Part shown: piece after piece, positions 56,065 through 64,000 of the stretch | How positions within the stretch are numbered: the stretch's first letter is position 1 | Layout: the number at the start of each line of letters is the position of its first letter | Origin: Hofstenia miamia | Taxonomy: Eukaryota > Xenacoelomorpha > Acoela | Reading direction: 5' to 3' | Assembly: GCA_004352715.1 (NCBI GenBank) | Contig: SCFE01000019.1 | Span: 2,126,257-2,190,256 of the forward strand | DNA: 64,000 nt | Translations under genes and position numbers: made by a program | The notes under the pieces: generated by a model | What the model saw: only the letters and a program-made list of their open reading frames with translations | Database searches by the model: none | Told to the model about the DNA's origin: nothing

Positions 56065-56248
56065 AATTACTGAAAATGACAAAATGGAGTATGGCCTTAA
56101 TAAAAGACGCAAAAAATCAAATCTTGAAGACGGAGAAAGCACGTCCGCCAATATCAAGGCATCATTGGACGTTTTTCTTCATCAGTTGCTGCGTCTTGAG
56201 CGTTATCATGAGCATACAGCTTGGTATTTTGCTGAGTGATTACCTTAA
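56065..56248 (+). CDS. Candidate exon of a single-pass membrane protein
   Basis: Bounded by an acceptor (GAAATTTTTTTAG, ending 56064) and a consensus donor (AA|GTAAGA at 56249). From the ATG at 56076 (MTKWSMALIKDAKNQI) the frame stays open to the donor. It holds a positively charged segment then HHWTFFFISCCVLSVIMSIQ, a likely membrane span near the N-terminus, as in type II membrane proteins. A second frame, starting ITENDKMEYGLNKRRKKSN, is also open for most of the exon but stops 10 bases before the donor. No downstream exon was identified; the next intron contains a 344-N gap. It is one of very few host-gene candidates here. Confidence 0.35.
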
Positions 56249-56289
56249 GTAAGAATGAATTGCTATTTAAATTCAATATCACTTAAATC

Positions 56290-56295
<6 letters not shown>

Positions 56296-56323
<28 letters not shown>

Positions 56324-56667
56324 NNNNNNNNNNNNNNNNNNNNNNNNNNNNNNNNNNNNNNNNNNNNNNNNNNNNNNNNNNNNNNNNNNNNNNNNNNNNN
56401 NNNNNNNNNNNNNNNNNNNNNNNNNNNNNNNNNNNNNNNNNNNNNNNNNNNNNNNNNNNNNNNNNNNNNNNNNNNNNNNNNNNNNNNNNNNNNNNNNNNN
56501 NNNNNNNNNNNNNNNNNNNNNNNNNNNNNNNNNNNNNNNNNNNNNNNNNNNNNNNNNNNNNNNNNNNNNNNNNNNNNNNNNNNNNNNNNNNNNNNNNNNN
56601 NNNNNNNNNNNNNNNNNNNNNNNNNNNNNNNNNNNNNNNNNNNNNNNNNNNNNNNNNNNNNNNNNNN

Positions 56668-56697
<30 letters not shown>
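56296..56697. other. (TA)n tract with a 344-N gap inside
   Basis: Alternating TA at 56296-56323, N run 56324-56667, TA again to 56697. The gap probably reflects a long microsatellite that could not be assembled. Confidence 0.95.
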
Positions 56698-56700
<3 letters not shown>

Positions 56701-57685
56701 ATAATTATTTTGCTTATATTCATTAATTTAATACAATTTTTTGATATATAACGATGGAGGAATTACCTGATGTTTTTTAATATTTCAAAATTTTATTATG
56801 ATTTATAATCCCACTTTGGAAAAGTAGATTTTGCTAGAAATACCAAATTATGTCACTTTTTGAATTAATTACACGTTTGCATTAAGTTAAGTGTTTCAGG
56901 GGAAATTTCTCAAAAATTGGAATATTATTCAATTTATTTCTTCCGCAGTGCATCGTTTTTATTAGAAATATAATTTGTTCTGGGTGGATGATTCTAAAAT
57001 TCAATTACTGAATAAACATGAAAATCCAAACAGTTTCAAATCTGTCTTATGAGAATTAAATCCGCCTTTTCTATCCACAAATTAATTTTTCAGGCTTTGC
57101 AGCAAATAAAAAATTATACACTCAAAATTGTTTAACCCTTCATTCTAACAATGAGATTAAAACGGCTTGGTTCCCATTTTCAAACAATATTCTACAAACG
57201 TATTACAAAATTTGCAAAGTCTTGAGTATTAAAACACCTATGGGAAAGCTGCCTCGCTGTTATGTTGACAATTTGCTATAAAATTTATTAATTTTGAGAA
57301 AAAATTCGATTTTTTCAAAAAATTGCCACCATTCCTAATACTCACTGATGTTCGTAGAGAAATTATTGTTGTTTTGAAAAAGGACTATTGTGATGCGTGG
57401 TTAGAGGTTATTCAGTGCGACACATGCTCTTAAAAATACTGTTACCGTTCCCACCAGTTCCCGAACTTTTTTGCTGATATCCAAGAATATAATTTTCTTT
57501 TGCTACGATTAAGAGAATTAAAAATTTTCAGTAAAATTTCAAACACAGCTCATGTTCTTTATGCCAATATTATTTATGTTTTGAATAAAAATTTATTTAA
57601 AAAAGACCATGTGGAACGTAAGTCTTATCTGTACCAGCATGTGCCCAATAATTATTGTTCTCACCTATTCTTACCCACGGGTACG
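56698..57685. other. No gene confirmed
   Basis: AT-rich. A frame at 57360-57697 with one stop (containing FLLLRLRELKIFSK) has no recognised domain. Confidence 0.35.
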
Positions 57686-57920
57686 GATACGGACTAAAGA
57701 TGGAAGCGGTACCCTCAATTAGCCACCATGAACGGTCTGGTTCCGGTCATATCTGATCGGTGACCAGTGTTAACCGATCCGGTACCCACCTTACCCTCAT
57801 GTGGGTATCAGCTTTTGTCGGTCCTCATATAATATACCGGTTTTGACGGCTTTACCTGGTTTCACCATATTTATAGGTTCAATACTCTTTTGACTGGTCT
57901 TTCTGTTTCAGTCCGTTTTT
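57686..57920. repeat. Possible hAT-type terminus, left (inverted match at 63.7 kb)
   Basis: AAAGATGGAAGCGGTACCC with following AGCCACCATGAACGG matches, inverted, CAGAGATGGAAGCCGATCGG and ACCACCAAAACGG at about 63765-63710. The stretch is richer in GC than its surroundings, with repeated CCGGT/GGTACC words. CAGAGATGG ends are common in hAT elements. The two copies are 6 kb apart. Confidence 0.4.
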
Positions 57921-60284
57921 TGCATGAGCTAATGAATTTTTACAGTTAAAAGAACGTGTACTGAACGCATATACGTTTATGTTATCGGATTAACACTAAA
58001 TACCGCATTATTCAAATAATTAATGTTGCAAATTTTAATAAAGTGTTTTGTTTGAATATTGGTAATCCTATGTCAATAATTATTCCATGATAGATTTTAG
58101 TAATTAATGGCACGCTGTGATTACTTCCAAACATCGCTGATGATGTTGTCGAATCATAGTTTTAAGTCCAGCTAATATGCAGTGGTTAACGCCCCTGGTG
58201 GCCAAAAAAACCTGTCAAAGTTAAAATTCCGCACCCCTATTTCATTAAGTATGAATTTTACTCTGAAAACATAATCTAATATTGAATTAATTATGGGATC
58301 TTATTGGTTTGGGCCTTTAAAGACACATTGCACAATGGGAAAGTTCTCTAACAGTTTCTATAAGCTTTAAATAATTACTATGACGATTCATTTGCAATAT
58401 ATAACGGTAAAAGTTAAAGAGAGCGTTGCAATTAAACATTGTGTTATTGTTTAGATACTTAGATCCGTAGAGCTATTATTTACAGAATTTTACCACTGAA
58501 TCGACACTCAATGCTTAATGGCACTACTACTACTACTACTAAGTGACTTCAATTCGCTTATAAAGTGCTACAAACTTAATTTACAAATAAAACAAAATTT
58601 TGGAAAATTAAAAAAAAATACTTTACAAATATCACATTATTTCTATTTATGAAAGGATCTTACTTCTCTACAATTGCTGCAATTGCAAGATAGAAACCAT
58701 GAACAAGTATTGTTCAATTCAAAATGATTAATAACATAATCTTCAAAGAATATACGAAGTTGTTTCTTTACAATGCTAGGACGATAATAAATGTTGATAT
58801 TAGAATTGACTGATAAGTAATTAGTCAAGTAAGCAATACGATCCCAATAGTTGCTATGAAATGTAACCAATTTGCATTTAGGATTTTTGAAAATATTCCG
58901 TTTTTCTCAGTAGACGAAATTTTTATTTTCAAAATTCGCTAGATGGCGTCGTAAAATATTGAATTAGTATGTAAAAAACAAAGGGAAATTTGGTATTTAG
59001 AGCTATAGCACTTTTAATATTCATATTTGTTTGCGTTACGAAACAATTATGAGTAAATTACGCTTTGCTGCATGTATTCAGCCATTAAAATTCGAAATTG
59101 ACTAAGTCAATGTTTTGACAAATGAGGTTAAATTTAGTAAAGAACTTTTCAAAAATTCGTTAGAATTTTCCAAAATTATTGCTTTGTAGAGGTGATTCCA
59201 ATTTGATATTTCTATATTACGAAACGAATTATAATTTTCGGATCCCTTCTGGTGAACTTGCAGCTGTTTATTTAACTTCACTCTGTTTTGATCTTTTGAC
59301 AAATGAGTTCAAAGTATGTCATACACCCGGAGTTTTACATTGCTTTAGGACAGCCAGTACTCTGTCAATTCTTGTTCAACTCCTTAGTTCTTTTCAGCAT
59401 TCTTTAGAACTCTTTTAGTTCTATATTACATTGTTAATATTATATTTTTAGTTATTATTCCCTTTATGATATCAACACTTTAGTTTATTACAACTTTTGA
59501 ATTTCAGCTTAACAATTACAACTGATGAATTTCAGAACACTATTACTCAGCGACTTTTGACGTTATGCACTAGGGTTATACAGTAAAATATGCGCGCTGA
59601 CTAGCTCCATGTGAAACTATTTTTTATTTTTTAAACTTGTTGCAAAGTATCGGCCAAAAGAAATTTTCAATTTACATCTTCGTAAAATTCGATTATTATA
59701 ATTAATAGAATAGACTAAATTTGGATACCTATAACTCCATGAGTTTTTGTACTATCGACACAGTTTAAATACCATTCGATGCGTGCTGAATAGCTCTATG
59801 ATAAACTGATTTTTAATTTTGGAATTTTTTTAATTTTCCCTATTTTTAGAGCGATAAACATAATTGATAAAAACATAACACTTTAATAGTTTTTCAATAT
59901 TTGCTTTAAGTAAACAAAGGATTAGAGCTTCCTCTGATGTCTGAAATTATGTCATTGACCTGTCTAGAGCAAAGCAATTTTAACGTTGGAGTAGAATAAC
60001 TTCGGAAGGTTACTGTGAAGTCAATTTTGACGCTGTAGTCATAAAAAATATACCATTCTCCTACACAACAATATCTCCATGTGGCAATGTTTGTCGATTT
60101 CCGATTTGATCAATACTTTTATTGTAAACTGCGAACAATGTATCAGTCGATTTTTACGAATTTAAAGTGCTTTTCAAAGACAATTCATTCAGTGCAGCTC
60201 TATTTCATAGAAATTTATTACGATTTGCTTTAAAAATCATTGAATCATTGCGCCACAGCAAGCAAATACCTTAATGCTGTACCT
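57921..60284. other. No gene confirmed
   Basis: AT-rich, with a short (CTA)n at 58520-58540. The minus-strand frame at 58643-58870 (with CSWFLSCNCSNC) shows no known domain. Confidence 0.35.
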
Positions 60285-60812
60285 ACGCTCGCTCAAACGA
60301 TAAAATTGCATCCGTTTTGTTCAATTCATCGCGCAAAGATTTAGCTAGCAAAGCAAGCACTCCGCTCATTGCTTCACATTGACTTAATTCCACTGTAAGG
60401 CTGCGGTTAGACTACGTGATTGGTACAAAGAAAAGTTATTAGTGTTGTTAGAAGTGCGATTTTACCAAAATGTGACAGATCACGCGTGACAATCACATAG
60501 TCTAACAGGAGCCTAAAAGAACTACTAATATTATAATTCAATACGATGACCCAAAAGTAAACATGATATTTATTATTTAATTCAATCAGAAATATATTTA
60601 AGCGAGGCTCCTATCTGGTATATCGTTTTTTCGCATTTTTTACGTCACGATTCCTTGTACAATATTCTTAAATATAAAGTGGTAGCCATTTGCTTTTCCT
60701 TACAGAATTTAGAAAATTTATAACAATTGTGAATGAAAGACTAATTTTTTCTACGAATGTGTTACCAATTCATTCAAAAAATAAAATATGATGTGGATAT
60801 TTTAAGGTGCTT
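60285..60812 (-). mobile_element. hAT fragment, inverted copy of the 36.2/38.4-kb family
   Basis: Reverse complement of parts of 38433-40146. CGCTCGCTCAAAC, AAGCAAGCACTCCGCTCATT, GAGGCTCCTATCTGGTATAT and the GAATGAAAGACTAATTTTTT stretch all match inverted. Both termini are missing. Where the 38.4-kb copy has the mariner-like insertion, this copy reads straight through (about 60605-60640). Confidence 0.75.
60398..60514. mobile_element. Short MITE inside the hAT fragment
   Basis: 117 bp with inverted ends AGGCTGCGGTTAGACTACGT and the complement of ACATAGTCTAACAGGAGCCT (about 24 bp, a few mismatches). It interrupts the hAT match. The target duplication is unclear, so the superfamily is not assigned. 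Confidence 0.65.
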
Positions 60813-60825
60813 GATGAAGTATTCT

Positions 60826-63480
60826 TTACACTTACAAATTCAGTATAATCTATTTTGTATAATCAATTTAGTACTTTATTGAAAAATATCAAACCATACA
60901 ATTGAAATTGAATAGCAATTGGAAGTATATTAAGGTGCAACAAATTTTAATAAAATATTTCCTTATTTGAATTTAAACACCAATGTAAGCATTTCCTTTG
61001 ATATCTTTCAATTTTTTCAAATTGATGTCTATTTGGCCACCAACATTGTGATCCATAAGTTATAACAGAGAATATGCAACTCTTGAATATAACTTAGTTT
61101 TTATATATGGTACATTTTTTCTTAGAAAGAATAATACGTTAAATGCTTTGTTTAGAACTTTGGTATAATTTTTGTTCCATTTTAAATCTGATAAGATATT
61201 TACGCCAAAATCATTGACTGATTCAACTAATTGAAGATTATATGCCATGTGTTTTGAAGAAAGCATATCTCTGCATTTAGTTTTTTCAAAACATATAATC
61301 TTAGATTTAGATGTATTGAATTGCATTTCATTTCTCCGTCCCCATTTCATAACCGAATCAATTGTATTTTTAATAGGAAATTCAGTAGAGGATTCTACTT
61401 AAAGTTTGCTGTCATCAGCGAAAAGCCAAATATTTGAATTTGTACTAGAACAGAAATCATTAATGAATAGAACAAATAAAAGTGGTCCAAGAACACTTCC
61501 TTGAGGTACTCCACTCTTTATTTTTAAAGGCTGCGAAATACTTCCACAAATATTTGTGTGTTGTTAGCGACCTGTTAAATAAGATTTGGACAATTGCATA
61601 AACTTATTATCAAATCCAAATTTAGATAGCTTATCCAGTAAAAGATGGTGCGGAACAGTGTCAAATGCTTTACTAATGTCAAAGTAAATGCCACAACATG
61701 AAGCACCAACATCAATACATTTATAAACTTTATCTAAATAACATAACAAATTCGTAATCGTAGAAGATCCAATTTGGAATCCATGCTGAAATTTAGATAA
61801 TTTGTTTTTAATAAAAGGATAAATAAAATTAAATAAAAGTCTTTCAAATATAAGGGAAATACGTGGACGAATACTAATTGGTCTGTAATTTCTAACATCA
61901 TCACGCTTGCCCTTTTTAAATATTGGAACAATAAACGCAGATTTCCAGAACGTCGGATAGTCTAAGCTAGATAATATGCCGTTGAATATAATACATAAAT
62001 GTTTTGAAATAACCGGTAATGTATTTTTAATAAAAATAGTTAGAATATATCGCATGAAAGGGCCGACGAATTAGATTGATTCTTAATTATCTTTATTACT
62101 TTTGAAGGAGTTGTTTGAAAGTCTTCAAGATGAAATTCGCTATCATTATTATCTATATTTTGGTCTTCGCTAAACTTAGAATAAACTGTTTTAAAGTATC
62201 TATTGAACAATTCAGCTTTTTCATCATTTGTATTTGCTCTTCACTATTCCAATAAATATAGTTCGGTAAACTAGAATTGTTTAATGATCTTAAATACTTA
62301 AACACTTTGTTTTGAGAACCGTCTTGAAAAGAATTCACGTATACAATTTTGTCAAGTTTCTTTTTATAAGTTGTTGACGGGTGTGATTTTATTCTTCTCT
62401 TGAATGTATTAAGTTTGTTTAGTAAATGAACAGTATGCGATGAATAAAATGATGGTAGTAAGCATCTTTTCTGTCNGAATATAATACATAAATGTTTTGA
62501 AATAACCAGTAATGTATTTTTAATAAAAATAGTTAGAATATATCGCATGAAAGGGCCGACGAATTAGATTGATTCTTAATTATCTTTATTACTTTTGAAG
62601 GAGTTGTTTGAAAGTCTTCAAGATGAAATTCGCTATCATTATTATCTATATTTTGGTCTTCGCTAAACTTAGAATAAACTGTTTTAAAGTATCTATTGAA
62701 CAATTCAGCTTTTTCATCATTTGTATTTGCTCTTCACTATTCCAATAAATATAGTTCGGTAAACTAGAATTGTTTAATGATCTTAAATACTTAAACACTT
62801 TGTTTTGAGAACCGTCTTGAAAAGAATTCACGTATACAATTTTGTCAAGTTTCTTTTTATAAGTTGTTGACGGGTGTGATTTTATTCTTCTCTTGAATGT
62901 ATTAAGTTTGTTTAGTAAATGAACAGTATGCGATGAATAAAATGATGGTAGTAAGCATCTTTTCTGTCTTTTCTTTGGGATTATGTAGTTTATTATTTCA
63001 TATAAATTATAGNATATCTAACTTCTGCATTTCTTCAATAATCAAAGTATAATTGGCATTTGCAAATGAATAGATGAAATTATTATTAAAGGATGTCCCG
63101 GTTTCATTGTAGAAGCATTTGATTTTGAAAAAGGGAAAATGATGTTTTGAAATTCTATGGTCTGAATTTTTTGTAATGCAATCAAAAGAATTGTGATTGC
63201 CGTCAGTTGTAAAAACCAAATCCACAATATTTCCCGATACAAAAGTAGGAGTATTTACTATTTGATTAACATTAAGTTCAATAAATATATCTAAATATTT
63301 ATTTTCATAAAGACTACTAGAAGAAAAACTGTTCCAATCCACTCCTGGTAAATTAAAATCACCCACTATGTAAATTTCATTATTTATCAATCCATTATTA
63401 GACAGGTAAATTTCGAACAACCGTTTGAAATAATTTAAGGCAGGTTTTAAATCATTTGTAGAAACAACGTACAAGCTTCG
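60826..63480 (-). pseudogene. CR1/jockey-type LINE, endonuclease and reverse transcriptase
   Basis: Reads leftwards. Endonuclease (63474-63015): IVGDFNLPGVDWNSF, VDLVFTTDGNHNSFD and KNSDHRISKH. Linker (62548-62153, echoed at 62968-62646): HLLNKLNTFKRRIKSHP and NKVFKYLRSLNNSSLP. RT (62055-61564): PTFWKSAFIVPIFKKGKRDD, NYRPISI, FQHGFQIGSSTITNLL and YFDISKAFDTVPH. Then SGVPQGSVLGPLLF (about 61500), NIWLFADDSKL (61415), EMQFNTSKSKIICF and VNDFGVNILSDLKWNKNY (61350-61060). The C-terminal part runs to about 60900. The catalytic FADD box and QGSVLGP are intact, so it is younger than the other LINEs here, but a stop after FADDSKL, a frameshift near 62055 and the missing 5' end disable it. The joins at 62476 and 63013 distort the linker. 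Confidence 0.85.
61984..62968. repeat. 492-bp echo across the single N at 62476
   Basis: 61984-62475 is repeated at 62477-62968 with only rare differences (ACCGGTAATG against ACCAGTAATG). An unmerged contig overlap or allele pair within the LINE. Confidence 0.88.
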
Positions 63481-63689
63481 TTTTGGAATTGCATATGTGA
63501 TCTACTAACTGTTTCGCACAATCGTACAGTGTACATAAGTGAACTTATTTGTAAATTAGTGTATTTACATTAATATTTTAGTAAGTAGAATTATGGTAAT
63601 TTTCACTTGTTTTGGCAGCTTGAGATTTGAGAAATTCCCAGACTAAATTTGTTGATAGGTATGACCAAAGTGACTGGTTTTTATTTATG

Positions 63690-63775
63690 AAGTGAAATTA
63701 AGGGTGACCAGATTTGGTCCGTTTTGGTGGTCAGTACCGATCGGCTTCCATCTCTGGTATGGAAGGGTATGCTCT
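63690..63775. repeat. Possible hAT-type terminus, right
   Basis: On the minus strand reads CAGAGATGGAAGCCGATCGG then ACTGACCACCAAAACGGACC, the inverted partner of 57686-57740. The 8 bp outside (GTATGGAA) only loosely resemble the left flank. Confidence 0.4.
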
Positions 63776-63963
63776 TAAAATTACATATGACCAATATCAA
63801 AAGTAATTAGAATATTGCAAAAAAGTTTTTTCGTGAAATAATATAGCATTGCATAAAACCATCACAATAAGAAAATTGCTAAAAATTATTTTCAAAGCCA
63901 CAATCAACATTGGTCGTTTGTAACATTCAAAATTGCCTTCTATTGGTCATTTGTAACAGCAAA

Positions 63964-63966
<3 letters not shown>

Positions 63967-64000
<34 letters not shown>
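63967..64000. repeat. (TA)n microsatellite at the window end
   Basis: Alternating TA running to the last base. Confidence 0.95.

Noticed and set aside
57360-57697. Frame with one stop and a plausible amino-acid composition
   Set aside because: No recognised motif, one internal stop and no splice context.
58643-58870. 75-codon minus-strand frame with clustered cysteines (CSWFLSCNCSNC)
   Set aside because: The cysteine spacing fits no zinc-finger or toxin family that I could recognise, and no neighbouring exon is evident.
1-64000. CRISPR arrays, operons or bacterial genes
   Set aside because: Introns, LINEs, hAT and Gypsy elements show a eukaryotic genome; no regularly spaced repeat-spacer pattern was seen.

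Overview
The window is AT-rich DNA from an invertebrate animal. It shows GT-AG introns, (TA)n microsatellites and a dense, layered load of transposable elements. The lineage cannot be fixed from sequence alone; the mix of LINE families would suit a cnidarian or another early-branching or arthropod-like invertebrate. Almost every recognisable protein belongs to a mobile element, and nearly all are broken by stops, frameshifts or nested insertions. No rRNA, tRNA or CRISPR array was seen. Four runs of N (three of exactly 1000 bases) and seven single Ns mark contig joins. Several single Ns sit between near-identical copies of the same sequence, so those copies are probably assembly duplicates. | Region 1-11.2 kb: the left edge carries the decayed N-terminal part of a family-B DNA polymerase of the Polinton/Maverick/adintovirus kind on the minus strand. 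Next come three copies of an unrecognised two-exon gene (99 codons in the intact copies). The copies lie in an inverted arrangement, and one is divergent from a second unknown gene with a Lys/Ser-rich N-terminus. Around 9.3-10.9 kb is another group of small unknown ORFs with a similar divergent layout. | Region 11.3-31.1 kb: a non-LTR retrotransposon with an R2-like restriction-type endonuclease tail (plus strand), a Tc1/mariner-type transposase fragment, a CR1-like LINE, and a second R2-like element on the minus strand. That second element is split by a 13-kb Ty3/Gypsy element. The Gypsy element has 1.7-kb LTRs, a 6-bp target duplication, gag, pol, an unassigned ORF and an envelope-like gene. 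The N-terminus of the split host element resumes at 30.9-31.1 kb. | Region 31.5-46 kb: SGNH-hydrolase-like fragments, a minus-strand LINE, and a plus-strand LINE whose endonuclease halves lie 6.5 kb apart (34.5-35.0 and 41.5-42.5 kb). Between them are hAT elements (8-bp target duplication) containing a nested Tc1/mariner element (TA duplication). A small PIF/Harbinger-like MITE and a piggyBac-like transposase fragment follow. | Region 46-64 kb: a repeat family with a repeated GGCGCTTTGTC motif, long featureless AT-rich stretches, a mariner-like element in a (TA)n tract, one candidate membrane-protein exon at 56.1 kb, an inverted hAT copy that preserves the empty mariner site, and a minus-strand LINE at 60.8-63.5 kb with an assembly duplication. 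| The best candidates for undescribed biology are the repeated two-exon gene with its divergent partner, and the Gypsy element's extra ORF and envelope-like gene, each preceded by a splice-acceptor-like site.
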